Assembly (NCBI GenBank): GCA_964242415.1
Contig: CAXTAT010000018.1
Span: 41,294-105,293 of the forward strand
Direction: 5' to 3'
Length of the DNA: 64,000 nt
DNA from: DASWOJ01 sp964242415
Lineage (GTDB): Bacteria > Pseudomonadota > Alphaproteobacteria > Acetobacterales > Acetobacteraceae
Positions 7,801 to 17,004 of the stretch are shown here, one piece after another. The translations under genes were made by a program, and so were the position numbers. Under the pieces are notes generated by a model. That model had not been told where the DNA came from. It was given only the letters and a program-made list of their open reading frames with translations, and ran no database searches. Each line of letters opens with the position of its first letter. Position 1 is the first letter of the stretch.

Positions 7801-8942
7801 CGCCCACCCCGCATCAGCGTGTTCACGTCGTCCATCACGTAGTAGAATCCCTTGTTGTCCGGCGTCATCGCAATCCCGAACAGGTCGCCGTTGCCCGGCG
7901 GCGATTGCGCCTGGTCGTTGTTAATCCACTGAGCATAGACCTGCTTGCTAGCCGCGGGGTCCACCTCCACCAGGCGGCCGTCCTTGCCGTTGCAGACCAG
8001 CAGGTGCCCCTCCGGCGACCAGACCATGGCGAGCGGCCAGGACAGCAGCCCGTCCCTGGTGACCACCCGGCCGGTCCCAGCGCTGTCCGTGCGCGTGGTG
8101 GCGTTCGGGATGGCGGTAATGACGTTGTCCAGCCCGTCGGTGACATACAGCGTGCTGTCGGCGCCAAGCGCCAGCCCCGTCGGGCCGAGCAGGAAGTTGT
8201 CGTAATCGGCCCGGTGCGCGAAGCCGTCGCCCACCACCGTCTGGCTCAGCAGCACCGGGGGCTTGCCGTCGGGAACCGAGATTTCCAGGCGCAGCACGGT
8301 GGCCTTGTGCATGATGACCGGGATGCCGGTTTTCGGGTCGAGCTTTGTCGGCGGCGGCAGGTCGAACCCGGCCATGCTGATGAACAAGGTTGCCGTGGAG
8401 CCGTTATCGACCACCGCCATGTTCCCCCAGGGGTCGTTGATGGTGGGGCCAGACCAGGTGGCGACCAGCTTGCCGTTCGGGTCCAGCACCAGCATGCAGC
8501 CATCGCCCTTGGTGGCCGTGGTGCCGTCCGTGCTGGGCGTGCTGCCGACGATGATCCAGCCGGTCTTCAGCATCGCCATCGCCGTGGTCAGCCCGACCCC
8601 GCCGGGGCAGTGCGGCACCTTTTGCGGCAGCCGGGCGAGCAGGTAGGTCTGTTGCGTGCTGGGGCGGTAGCCCACAATCGTGGTGCCGGTGCCCTGCAAG
8701 TTCGAAATGTTGTTGAAGTTATCGACGAGCACGTCGTCCTTCATCACCTTCCCGGCCGATACCGGGGCCACGATCACCGCATAGGGGTTGAGGTCCCCAT
8801 TATCGGTCACCGTCGAGGTGAGGGTGGTGTGGCGGTGCACGGTCTCCAGAAATCCGCGCGGCTGCGCGCTGGCGCCTCCGGCAAATGCGGTGCTCGCGAG
8901 CAGGAGGGCGGCCCCGAGTCCGGACCGCACGGCATTGGGCAT
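7797..8942 (-). CDS. Secreted NHL-type beta-propeller protein
   Basis: Encodes 381 residues with a signal peptide ending AGGASAQ. The body contains repeated propeller-like blades, for example GPTGLALGADSTLYVTDG and LAMVWSPEGHLLVCNGKDG, and DLFGIAMTPDNKGFYYVMDD near the end, which resembles NHL/SMP-30 style propellers. No catalytic motif is obvious. GAGGAG lies 7 bases before the ATG at 8942; the C-terminal coding end overlaps the EfeB start by four bases. It sits between an OprB-type porin (14-base gap) and the peroxidase, so it is probably a periplasmic binding or docking component of the same system. The exact role is unknown. Confidence 0.8.
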   Translation of the reverse strand: MPNAVRSGLGAALLLASTAFAGGASAQPRGFLETVHRHTTLTSTVTDNGDLNPYAVIVAPVSAGKVMKDDVLVDNFNNISNLQGTGTTIVGYRPSTQQTYLLARLPQKVPHCPGGVGLTTAMAMLKTGWIIVGSTPSTDGTTATKGDGCMLVLDPNGKLVATWSGPTINDPWGNMAVVDNGSTATLFISMAGFDLPPPTKLDPKTGIPVIMHKATVLRLEISVPDGKPPVLLSQTVVGDGFAHRADYDNFLLGPTGLALGADSTLYVTDGLDNVITAIPNATTRTDSAGTGRVVTRDGLLSWPLAMVWSPEGHLLVCNGKDGRLVEVDPAASKQVYAQWINNDQAQSPPGNGDLFGIAMTPDNKGFYYVMDDVNTLMRGGR

Positions 8943-8956
8943 GGGCTGTCTCCTCA

Positions 8957-10474
8957 TCAGAAAAGCACGTTGGTACGAAGGCCGAGCACAAGCTCGTTCT
9001 TGATGTGCTGGGTGGGTTCGAGCGGGTTCTGCAGCCCGCCGCCGGGCTTGAACACGTATTGCGCGTCGGGCTGGATCTGCCACCAGGGGTGGACCTGGTA
9101 CTGGTACGTCGCCTCGATGAACGTCTCGCTGCTGCGGACCGGATTGTACGTCGCGGGTGTCGCGTTAAGGCTTGCCAGGGCCGTGTCCTGGTCCAATCCG
9201 GCGGCGCGGTGGCTGACATGGGCGTAGCCGAAGCCAAGCCCCACCGTGTCGTCCGCCCGGTTCCGGATCGGGGCGTGCCAGACGACACCGCCATTTGCGC
9301 TGTAGTCCACCAGGTTGCGGTCGCCCTGAGGGGTGAACATGGCCCGGCCGAACACGCTGACCGACTGGTTTGGATTCGCGCTGTTGCGCCAGACCATCTG
9401 GTCGGCGACGGCATAGACCGAGGTGTTGCCGGAGTGGCGGCGCGGCAGCCCGGTGCTGTTGGGGGAGGCGAGCGACGCACCAGTGTTGTCGTAACGCAGG
9501 TCGTCGAATCTCTCGGCATCGTACCAGGCGCCGAGCTTGTAGGTGTGGCCCAGCGGGGCGTCCTCGCCGGGTTCGACCATGCCACCGAGGGATGGGTAGG
9601 TGTACTGCAGCTCGGCGAAGATCAGCGGGCCGCGGTTGACGGGGAACTGGATGCCGGACGCATTCACGCGCTGCGAGTCGCCGGTGTTGTTGGAGGCTGG
9701 GCTGCCGTTGAAGACGCCGACCAGGATGGCCAGGGAATTGATCGGCCGGTAGCGGACACGGATGGCGGGCGCTGCAAGCGGGTAAGCGGGGCCGCCACCC
9801 GGCAGATCGTAGGACGGCACCACGGGCCAGCCAAACATCGTGTTGACGAAGTAGGCGCCGTTCGGATTGACGATGAACTCCTGGTCGGCGCTTTGCTGGC
9901 CGATCTTGATGTCCAGGCGATCCTCGTCGAGGAATTTCTGCTGGTACCACAGCTCCCATAGCCGGGTAGCCCGGTCAGCCTCGATGCCGCTGGCGGTTTG
10001 CAGGCTGTAGAGGTTGTCCGCGCTGAGGTTGCGGCCGTGGATCTGCAGCGCGCTGACGTTGAACAGGCCACCATGCCAGCCGAACGCGCGCTGGGTGTCG
10101 AGCTGGAGCAGCGCCTGGGTAAGGCCGTCGTAATCGGCGCCATGGTGGACGCCGCCGGTGGCGTTGCCGAGGACCTCGCTGGTTTCCTGCAGCGCGATGG
10201 TGACTCCATAAGGGCTGAGCGAGCTGCGCAGGCCGAACAGGTCGCCGAGCAGGAAGTTGGTCCGTTCGAGATTGCCCAGGAGGCCGGACGAGGTGCCGGG
10301 CTCGCCATTCTCCTCGGAACTGGCTGGGACGGATAGCGGCGGCGGCGATGCGAGTGCAGCGCCAGAGAAGACGATGCCGACGATGCCTGCCAGCGCAGCA
10401 AGCTGCGCGCATCGCATTTGGCCGGTCGCGTTAGGGGCGTCTCTCATGTGGGCTGGCAGCTCCTGCGGTCGCAT
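8957..10474 (-). CDS. OprB-family outer-membrane porin
   Basis: Encodes 505 residues with a signal-like segment (about 20-43, ending GAALAS) and a long beta-barrel ending in Phe (GLRTNVLF). OprB-family hallmarks include NFLLGDLFGLRSSLSPYGV near the N-terminus, LWELWYQQKFLDEDRLDIK and the IGQQSADQEF segment. Family members are usually carbohydrate-selective porins. The first ATG (10474) has a strong AAGGGAGG just upstream; starts at the internal ATGs 10447 or 10417 would leave a tidier signal peptide. Two Fur-box-like palindromes lie 15-57 bases upstream, so this gene probably leads an iron-repressed operon with the propeller and EfeB. Substrate is unknown; an iron-chelate or heme route is an inference from regulation. 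Confidence 0.85.
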   Translation of the reverse strand: MRPQELPAHMRDAPNATGQMRCAQLAALAGIVGIVFSGAALASPPPLSVPASSEENGEPGTSSGLLGNLERTNFLLGDLFGLRSSLSPYGVTIALQETSEVLGNATGGVHHGADYDGLTQALLQLDTQRAFGWHGGLFNVSALQIHGRNLSADNLYSLQTASGIEADRATRLWELWYQQKFLDEDRLDIKIGQQSADQEFIVNPNGAYFVNTMFGWPVVPSYDLPGGGPAYPLAAPAIRVRYRPINSLAILVGVFNGSPASNNTGDSQRVNASGIQFPVNRGPLIFAELQYTYPSLGGMVEPGEDAPLGHTYKLGAWYDAERFDDLRYDNTGASLASPNSTGLPRRHSGNTSVYAVADQMVWRNSANPNQSVSVFGRAMFTPQGDRNLVDYSANGGVVWHAPIRNRADDTVGLGFGYAHVSHRAAGLDQDTALASLNATPATYNPVRSSETFIEATYQYQVHPWWQIQPDAQYVFKPGGGLQNPLEPTQHIKNELVLGLRTNVLF

Positions 10475-10488
10475 GATCCTCCCTTACA

Positions 10489-10531
10489 TGAGAATGGTTC
10501 GCACTTGCAAGACGAGTGAGAATCATTCTCA
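10489..10531. promoter_or_regulatory. Two Fur-box-like palindromes
   Basis: TGAGAATCATTCTCA at 10517-10531 is a 7-1-7 inverted repeat with perfect arms and the GAATnATTC core of Fur/Irr-class operators. A second, weaker copy (TGAGAATGGTTCGCA, 10489-10503) lies exactly 28 bases away. They are immediately upstream of the porin start at 10474, in the position expected for repression by iron-loaded Fur. Assignment to Fur is by motif resemblance. Confidence 0.7.
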
Positions 10532-11256
10532 TCGTCGCTGGGGTCCGGTTGCAACGGCTGCGCCAGGCGAAGCTGGCGCGGTCCAGCGAGTGAACATCTC
10601 GCCCGGGCAAGGCATGGCGAGCCGCCCGGCAGCGGGTGGTGCAGGTCTGACCGGCAACGGCAGGGCTGAAGCATACGCAGCGCTCGTGCGAGCGATGGGG
10701 TTGGGCTACGGAATGACCGGCACCGCCACCCGAAGGCCGGAAGTTTGATCGAGGGCAGTCCGTCTGCTGGTGCGCGGTAGGGCTGCCTGTTGGCCAGCCC
10801 CGACCGGATCATGGCGTCCCGTGCCGGGCTACGGCGCGGTCAGCGGCGTCGCCGCATCTCACGGCGTCTAGAAGCACCAGGCCGTCCACGGTAGCGAGCA
10901 GCAGGGCAGCCTATGGAGCAGGCCCTTGCGGTCGAGCGGCGCCCTACGGGCGCAGACCATCGAACTGGAGGCGGCCATGCCTCCCGTGGGCGCTGTAAGC
11001 GCGCCGGCGACGGTGGTTCTCCCGCACGTCCCGCGCTGTCGTTTGACACCCTTCGGCGGGGCTTGTGGTCCAGGGCAGGTCGAGGGCCGCCTGCACGGCT
11101 GGGAGGTCACGCTGCATGCTGGCAGCGGCGGATGCTGCGACAAGGGCCGGGGTCCTACGCCTGTCGGCTGGTGCAGCAATCGGTTTGGCTGTGCTGCCGC
11201 TACCGATGTGCTACCTAGACCTAGCTTGCCCAGCCCAGCTAAGCCACTAAGAGAGT
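10532..11256. other. Intergenic stretch, no gene supported
   Basis: About 725 bases between the Fur-type operator and the tRNA gene. Several open frames exist on both strands but none has protein-like composition, a ribosome binding site or a recognisable domain. It could contain remains of a decayed gene, but I see nothing I can name. Confidence 0.5.
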
Positions 11257-11333
<77 letters not shown>

Positions 11334-11377
11334 CGCGCACGCTGGATAGCCCAACCCAACCGCCGCGCCAAGCCCAT

Positions 11378-12400
11378 TCATTGATGCCCGGCCCGCCAGG
11401 CCGCCGCCGCCACGTCCGCGCCGGAGGGCAACCAGCCGCCGGGGTCGCCCATCCAGGCGATCACGTCGCCGATCACCTTGTCACGGGCCTTGTCACGCAT
11501 CAGCAGGTGATAGCCGTTCGGGTAGTATCCCCGGCGCACGTCCGGCGCCATGGCCGCCCAGGCGCGAGCCGTCGCCTCGGGCGGCACCAGCGCGTCATGC
11601 GCGCCATACAGCGCCAAGGTGTTGGCTGGCAGCCCCGGCGCGGCAGCCTGGGCAGCGTCCATCAGGTCCGTCAGGCCGCGCAGGGTGTCGAACCGGGTGC
11701 GGCGGATCGTCAGCGGGTCCTGCGCCAAGCGGATCAACGCCTCGCGGTTGTCGCTGGCCATCACCCGCAGCGGCACCTCGCCCCCGGTCACCTGCAGGTC
11801 CGGCGCGACGCTCGAAACCAGCCACAGCCCGCTGCTCAGCGCGATCCCCTGCTGCTCCCGCCCCCACACGGCCGGCGCCAGCAGCACCCAGCCGTCCACC
11901 GGCGGCGCCTGTCCCGAGGCGGCCAAGGTCATCGTCAGCGCCCCCCCCATGCTCTCGCCCATCACGAACAGCGGCACGCCGGGATAGCGCGCGCGCAATT
12001 GCCGGATGCCCGCGAATGCATCGGATTGCATCGCTGGCACTCCCGCCCAGCGCCCCCGCTCCGGCGCCGCGCCGAAGCCGCGCTGGTCCGGGGCGAATAC
12101 CGCCATGCCCGCCGCGGTGAAGGCCGGCGCCGGATACTCCCAAGCGTCGCGGCTGTCGTCGAAGCCATGCAGCGCCAGCACGACCGCCCGCGGCGCCCCG
12201 TCCGGCAGCCAGGTCCGCACCGGCAGCCTCGCCCCGTCCGGCATGATGAAAACCGTGTCCGCCTGCAACGCGGAGGCGGGCAACGGCGCCAAGGGCATGT
12301 TATAGGTCGGCAGCCCCGTGCAGCCCGCCAGGGCAACGGCCAGCACCAGGCCGCGCAGCCAGGCAGAATGGATTGCAACCACGGTCGCCATGCCTATCAT
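11378..12400 (-). CDS. Alpha/beta-hydrolase lipoprotein (monoglyceride lipase-like)
   Basis: Encodes 340 residues. The N-terminus is a lipoprotein signal with lipobox LAVALAGC, so the protein is probably anchored to a membrane. The hydrolase domain shows LALHGFDDSRDAW (oxyanion region), FAPDQRGFGA, the nucleophile elbow MGESMGGAL, an acid residue in LYGAHDALVPPE and a C-terminal His in YYPNGYHLLMRD, the arrangement of the serine hydrolase_4 / monoacylglycerol lipase group. A second in-frame start at 12391 is also possible. It is divergent from the zinc-finger gene and polA. Substrate is unknown, most likely a lipid ester. Confidence 0.88.
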   Translation of the reverse strand: MIGMATVVAIHSAWLRGLVLAVALAGCTGLPTYNMPLAPLPASALQADTVFIMPDGARLPVRTWLPDGAPRAVVLALHGFDDSRDAWEYPAPAFTAAGMAVFAPDQRGFGAAPERGRWAGVPAMQSDAFAGIRQLRARYPGVPLFVMGESMGGALTMTLAASGQAPPVDGWVLLAPAVWGREQQGIALSSGLWLVSSVAPDLQVTGGEVPLRVMASDNREALIRLAQDPLTIRRTRFDTLRGLTDLMDAAQAAAPGLPANTLALYGAHDALVPPEATARAWAAMAPDVRRGYYPNGYHLLMRDKARDKVIGDVIAWMGDPGGWLPSGADVAAAAWRAGHQ

Positions 12401-12432
12401 CCCGGCGCACCCCCGACCAGAGAGCACCCCCC

Positions 12433-12648
12433 ATGCCCGACGCACCCTTCGGCAGCGACACCCCGCACCCCGAGCTTGCCATCCCCGAGGTGCTGCACGT
12501 GGACGAGCGCGTGGTCGCCTGCGATGGCGGGGATGGGCCGCTGGGCCATCCCCGGGTTTGGTTGCGCATCGACCATGACCAGACCTTCTGCCCCTGGTGT
12601 TCCCGCATCTTCGTGCTGAACCCCGGCGCCGGGAACGTGGACCATTAG
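12433..12648 (+). CDS. Short zinc-finger protein (NDUFS6/UPF-type)
   Basis: Encodes 71 residues with the conserved arrangement VVACDGGDGPLGHPRVWL, then FCPWCSRIFVL. One Cys, one His and the CPWC pair can bind a single zinc ion, as in the small alphaproteobacterial zinc-finger proteins related to the complex I subunit NDUFS6. Start chosen at 12433; the reading frame extends 20 codons upstream but without family resemblance. It ends two bases before the polA start, a linkage often seen in alphaproteobacteria. Its role may be in complex I maturation or stability, known only by family. Confidence 0.85.
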   Translation: MPDAPFGSDTPHPELAIPEVLHVDERVVACDGGDGPLGHPRVWLRIDHDQTFCPWCSRIFVLNPGAGNVDH

Positions 12649-12649
12649 C

Positions 12650-15502
12650 GTGCCGCAGACCGATGTGATGGACACCGCCGCGCCGGACCAGGCCGCGCTG
12701 CCGGACCAGGGCGCCAGCCCGCCGATGCACCTGATCCTGATTGACGGGTCCGGCTTCATCTTCCGCGCCTTCCACGCCCTACCCCCCATGACCCGGCCGG
12801 ACGGCACGCCGGTCAACGCAGTGTTCGGCTTCTCCAACATGCTCGGCCGCCTGCTGGAGCACCACGAGGGCACCCACATCGCCGTCGTGTTCGACGCCGG
12901 GCGCACCACCTTCCGCAACGAGCTGTATGACAAGTACAAGGCCCAGCGCCCCGAACCAGCCCCCGAGCTGGTGCCGCAGTTTGCCCTCGTGCGGGAGGCG
13001 ACGCGGGCCTACGGCGTCGCCGGGGTGGAGCTGGACACCTGGGAGGCCGACGACCTGATCGCCTCCTACGCCCGCGCCGCCACCGAGGCGGGCGGGCGCG
13101 TCACCATCGTGTCGTCCGACAAGGACCTGATGCAGCTGGTGGACGACCAGGTGACGATGCAGGACCCGATCAAGCAGAGGCCGATCGGCCCCGCCGAGGT
13201 CATGGAGAAGTTCGGCGTCATGCCGGACAAGGTGGTGGACGTGCAGGCCCTGATGGGCGACAGCGTGGACAACGTCCCCGGCGTCCCCGGCATCGGCCCC
13301 AAGAACGCCGCGCAACTGATCCAGGAGTTCGGCGACGTCGAGGGCGTGCTGGCCGCCGCCCCCACGATGAAGCCCAGCAAGCGCCGCGACATGCTGATCC
13401 AGCACGCCGACAGCGCCCGCATCAGCCGCAAGCTGGTCACGCTGTGCCGCGACGTGCCCCTGCCGCTGCCCCTGGAGGGCCTGCGCGCCAAGGACCCCGA
13501 CCGCCCCGTGCTGGCCGCCTGGCTGCAGGCCCAGGGCTTCAAGACGGCGCTGAACCGGCTGGGGCTGGAGGGCGTGGTCCGCATGTCCGCCCCGGCCATG
13601 CCGGCTCTCCCGGTGAAGCTGCCGGGCGAAGGGCAACCGGCCTATGGCCCCTACGAGTGCGTGACGACGCTGGACCAACTGCACGCCTGGATCGCCGAGG
13701 CGCAGGCCGCGGGGGTCTTCGCGCTGGACACCGAGACGGACAACCTGGACGCCCTGCGTGCCAACCTGGTCGGCCTGTCCCTGGCGACCGCGCCCGGCCG
13801 TGCCTGCTACGTGCCGGTCGCCCACCGCCTGTCCCAGCCCGCGGCGCAACTGGCGCTGGACGGCCCGGCGCCCGAGGCGGCCCCGCCAGCCCTCGTGCAG
13901 GTCACCCCCGCCGACGCCCTCACCGCCCTGGCGCCGCTGCTGCGGGATGCGACGGTGCTGAAGGTGCTGCAGAACGCCAAGTACGACCAGATCGTGCTGG
14001 AACGCGCCGGCCTGCCCGGCATCACCCCCATCGACGACACCATGCTGATCTCCTACGCGCAGGAGGCCGGGCGGCACGGCCACGGCATGGACGAGCTGTC
14101 CCGGATGCACCTCGGCCACAACCCGATCAGCTACGACTCCGTCACCGGCACCGGCCGGGGCCGCATCCCGTTCGCCGACGTGCCGCTGGACCGCGCAACG
14201 GCCTATGCCGCCGAGGACGCGGACGTGACCCTGCGCCTGTGGCACCGCCTGCGCCCGGACCTGCGGACGACGCACAGCCTGGTCATCTATGAGCAGATGG
14301 AGCGCCGCCTGGTCCCCGTGCTGATGCGGATGGAGCAGGCCGGTGTGAAGGTGGACGAGGCCGAGCTGCGCCGCATGTCCGCCGACTTCGCCGCCCGCAT
14401 GGCGGTGATGGAGGGCGAAATCCACAAGATGGCCGGCCGCCCGTTCAGCCTCGGCAGCGCCAAGCAATTGGGCGAAATCCTGTTCGACGAGCAGGCCCTG
14501 CCCGGCGGCAAGCGCCTGGCCAGCGGCGCCTGGGGCACCGATGTCGTGGTGCTGCAAACCCTGGCCGACCAAGGGCACGAGCTGCCCGCCCGCATTATCG
14601 AGTGGCGGCAACTGTCCAAGCTGCGCTCCACCTACACCGAGGCCCTGGTCGAGCAGATCAACCCCGATACCGGCCGCGTCCACACCAGCTTCGCCCAGGC
14701 GATCACCAGCACCGGGCGCCTTTCTTCTACTGACCCCAACCTGCAGAACATCCCGATCCGCACGGAGGAGGGCGCACGCATCCGCCGGGCCTTCGTGGCG
14801 GAGGACGGGCATGTGCTGGTGAGCTGCGACTACTCGCAGATCGAACTGCGGCTGATGGCGCATGTCGCCGACATCGCGCCGCTGAAGGAGGCATTCGCCA
14901 CCGGGCAGGACATCCACACCCGCACCGCGTCCGAGGTGTTCGGCGTGCCGATGGAGGGCATGGACCCCGGCACGCGCCGCCGGGCCAAGGCGATCAACTT
15001 CGGCATCATCTACGGCATCAGCGCCTTCGGCCTGGCCCGGCAGCTCAGCATCGAGCCTGGCGAGGCACGCAGCTACATCCAGGCGTACTTCGAGCGCTAC
15101 CCCGGTATCCGCGCCTACATGGACCGCACGAAGGCCGAGGCGCGGGAGTACGGCTACGTGCTGACGCCATTCGGCCGACGCTGCTGGGTGCCGGGCATCA
15201 ACGACAAGATGGCGCAACGCCGGGCCTATGCCGAGCGGCAGGCGATGAACGCGCCGCTGCAAGGTGGAGCGGCGGACATCATCAAGCGGGCGATGGTGCG
15301 CCTGCCCGTTGCGCTGGACGCCGCCGGGCTGCGGGCGCGGCTGCTGCTGCAGGTGCATGACGAGTTGCTGTTCGAGGCACTCGCCGGGGAGGCCGACGAG
15401 ACGGCAGCGGTGGCGAAGCGGGTCATGGAAGCCGCAGCGACCATCTCTGTGCCGCTGGTGGTAGAGACCGGCCAAGGCCATAGCTGGGCAGCGGCGCACT
15501 AG
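12650..15502 (+). CDS. polA: DNA polymerase I
   Basis: Encodes about 950 residues, full length for Pol I. The N-terminal 5'-nuclease domain includes LILIDGSGFIFRAFHAL and SSDKDLMQLV. The 3'-5' exonuclease domain keeps its acidic motif in FALDTETDNLDAL (about residue 360). The polymerase domain shows YSQIELRLMAHVA (about 728), the O helix with AINFGIIYGISAFGLA (about 782) and QVHDELLFEAL (about 901). The protein ends GHSWAAAH. Acts in Okazaki fragment processing and excision repair. The GTG at 12650 follows the zinc-finger stop by one base; an ATG at 12668 is an alternative start. Confidence 0.97.
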   Translation: MPQTDVMDTAAPDQAALPDQGASPPMHLILIDGSGFIFRAFHALPPMTRPDGTPVNAVFGFSNMLGRLLEHHEGTHIAVVFDAGRTTFRNELYDKYKAQRPEPAPELVPQFALVREATRAYGVAGVELDTWEADDLIASYARAATEAGGRVTIVSSDKDLMQLVDDQVTMQDPIKQRPIGPAEVMEKFGVMPDKVVDVQALMGDSVDNVPGVPGIGPKNAAQLIQEFGDVEGVLAAAPTMKPSKRRDMLIQHADSARISRKLVTLCRDVPLPLPLEGLRAKDPDRPVLAAWLQAQGFKTALNRLGLEGVVRMSAPAMPALPVKLPGEGQPAYGPYECVTTLDQLHAWIAEAQAAGVFALDTETDNLDALRANLVGLSLATAPGRACYVPVAHRLSQPAAQLALDGPAPEAAPPALVQVTPADALTALAPLLRDATVLKVLQNAKYDQIVLERAGLPGITPIDDTMLISYAQEAGRHGHGMDELSRMHLGHNPISYDSVTGTGRGRIPFADVPLDRATAYAAEDADVTLRLWHRLRPDLRTTHSLVIYEQMERRLVPVLMRMEQAGVKVDEAELRRMSADFAARMAVMEGEIHKMAGRPFSLGSAKQLGEILFDEQALPGGKRLASGAWGTDVVVLQTLADQGHELPARIIEWRQLSKLRSTYTEALVEQINPDTGRVHTSFAQAITSTGRLSSTDPNLQNIPIRTEEGARIRRAFVAEDGHVLVSCDYSQIELRLMAHVADIAPLKEAFATGQDIHTRTASEVFGVPMEGMDPGTRRRAKAINFGIIYGISAFGLARQLSIEPGEARSYIQAYFERYPGIRAYMDRTKAEAREYGYVLTPFGRRCWVPGINDKMAQRRAYAERQAMNAPLQGGAADIIKRAMVRLPVALDAAGLRARLLLQVHDELLFEALAGEADETAAVAKRVMEAAATISVPLVVETGQGHSWAAAH

Positions 15503-15540
15503 CTGGCCCAGCCGGCCCAAACAAAGGTAGCCTAGCTGCT

Positions 15541-15700
15541 GCCTCCCTCTCCCCCTTCGGGAGAGGGCCAGGATGAGGGGGTCGTGCGGCGCGGACCTGC
15601 CGACCCGGGCAACCCAGTTCCGCCGGCGTCGGATGCCGTGCTGGCAAGCTAGACCTCCTCACCCCGGCCTTCTCCCGAAGCGGGAGAGGGAGAAGATGCG
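15541..15700. repeat. Pair of CCCTCTCCC-type hairpin repeats
   Basis: CCCTCTCCC (15545-15553) pairs with GGGAGAGGG (15559-15567), followed by a GATGAGGGGG tail. An oppositely oriented related unit (CCTCACCCCGGCCTTCTCCC, with GGGAGAGGGAGAAG) occupies about 15656-15695. The same family recurs around 58968-59110 and, degenerately, near 34910. These look like small non-coding dispersed repeats. Confidence 0.6.
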
Positions 15701-15770
15701 GTTTCCTGCGGCCCTTGCCCGGAGGGAGAAGGCAGGCAATGTCCCGGCGCCACGCGTGTCTGCCCAAACG

Positions 15771-15797
15771 AAAACGGGGAGGGCACCGCCCTCCCCG
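15771..15797 (-). terminator. Intrinsic terminator after the YsnF-type gene
   Basis: On the minus strand a 10-bp perfect stem (CGGGGAGGGC / GCCCTCCCCG, 15775-15797) with a 3-base loop is followed by TTTTCGTTT. It lies 23 bases past the stop of the YsnF-type gene and is the clearest Rho-independent terminator in the window. Confidence 0.9.
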
Positions 15798-15819
15798 CTC
15801 CTTAATTGCTCAGGTGTGC

Positions 15820-16974
15820 TTAAACGCCCGGCATACGCTTGGTCTCGCCGGTGCCGCCGGTCACGCTCGTCGTGCCCGTAGAGGCAACGTTCTCGACGTC
15901 GACCTTGGTCTCGCGCACGTTGTCGCGCACGGTCTCGACGCGGTCGGTAGCCTCCTTCTTGAGGCCGATCTCCTCAACGACGCGCACGTCCTTGCCGACC
16001 ACGGCCTCCTCGGCCGTCCCGCGGGCCTCAATGGTCTGGTCGCGGAACGCCTCGGTGCCGCTGACGCGCTCGTTCACCGGGCGGCGCTCGATGCTGACGT
16101 TCTCCTCATGCAGGGTGACCTGCTCCTGCACAGGCGTCTCGACGACATGGGAGGTGACGCGCACACCGCCGGCCTCGACCTCGCGCTTGCCGACGACCAA
16201 GTCTTCCTTCATCACCTTGATGGTGTCGGGGCTGCTCATCGTCGTGGTGTCGGACGCCATGGACGTAGTGCCAGACGGCTTCGGCATGGTGGTGCCCATT
16301 GGAGCAGTGGTGCCCATCGGGGCGGTGGTGCCCATCGTGCCCGTGCCTGTCGCGTCGGCACCCATCGAAGCATCTCGGGCGGCCGTCGACTCATAGCCGC
16401 CAGCCATGCCAGCCGCACCAGCGGCCCCCATGACACCCGTCGTTGCCGTGTCGGCGTATCCGGTCGTCATGCCCATGATCTGCTCGACATGCGCGGCCTG
16501 CGCGTCATCGGCGCGGACCGTGACCAGGGTGCCGCCGCTGTTGACGCCCTCCTGATAGGTCTGGGCATCGGCCTCGCTGACGCCGGCGCCCGTCAGGCTG
16601 CCCAGCAGGCCACCCGCCGCCGCGCCGACGCCGGCGCCGGTCAGCGCCGCCACCAGCCAGCCAGCCGCCACGAGCGGGCCGATGCCGGGGATGGCAAGCG
16701 AGCCGATGCCAGCCAGCAGACCCGCGCCGCCGCCCAGCACCGTGCCGATGGTAGCACCGGTGCCGCCGCCGGTTGCCGCACCCTGCTCCGGGTCGCCGCT
16801 GGTCAGGCCGGTGTTCGTTTCGGACGTGCCCATGCTGTCATAGCCGGTGCTGCTAACGGTCTTGTCGCCGGAGACGATGCTGATGTCGCTATGCGGGATG
16901 CCGGCGCTCTCAAGCGACTGCACGACGCGGGTTGCCTCGGCGTAAGTCTGGTAAACGTGAGCGATGGTACGCAT
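15820..16974 (-). CDS. YsnF/AvaK-type (DUF2382) stress protein with glycine zipper
   Basis: Encodes 384 residues. Residues 1-40 match the general-stress 17M-like fold (AHVYQTYAEATRVVQSLESA), about 85-130 form a Gly/Ala-rich helical hairpin region (glycine zipper), and a linker repeats APMGTT. From about 255 comes the DUF2382 (YsnF/AvaK) domain with KEDLVVGKREVEAGGVRV and EQVTLHEENVSIERRPV. Proteins with this layout are desiccation- and oxidative-stress related; the biochemical role is unknown. AAGGAAA provides the ribosome binding site. It lies 30 bases after the PepSY-like gene and ends at a strong terminator, so the two probably form one transcript. Confidence 0.85.
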   Translation of the reverse strand: MRTIAHVYQTYAEATRVVQSLESAGIPHSDISIVSGDKTVSSTGYDSMGTSETNTGLTSGDPEQGAATGGGTGATIGTVLGGGAGLLAGIGSLAIPGIGPLVAAGWLVAALTGAGVGAAAGGLLGSLTGAGVSEADAQTYQEGVNSGGTLVTVRADDAQAAHVEQIMGMTTGYADTATTGVMGAAGAAGMAGGYESTAARDASMGADATGTGTMGTTAPMGTTAPMGTTMPKPSGTTSMASDTTTMSSPDTIKVMKEDLVVGKREVEAGGVRVTSHVVETPVQEQVTLHEENVSIERRPVNERVSGTEAFRDQTIEARGTAEEAVVGKDVRVVEEIGLKKEATDRVETVRDNVRETKVDVENVASTGTTSVTGGTGETKRMPGV

Positions 16975-17004
16975 TGGAGTATTTCCTTTGAGATGCAGCC
17001 GCGG

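Noticed and set aside
12779..15520. Long minus-strand open frame opposite polA
   Set aside because: Composition is His/Gln/Gly-rich in the way typical of antisense frames, and polA is intact in every domain on the other strand.
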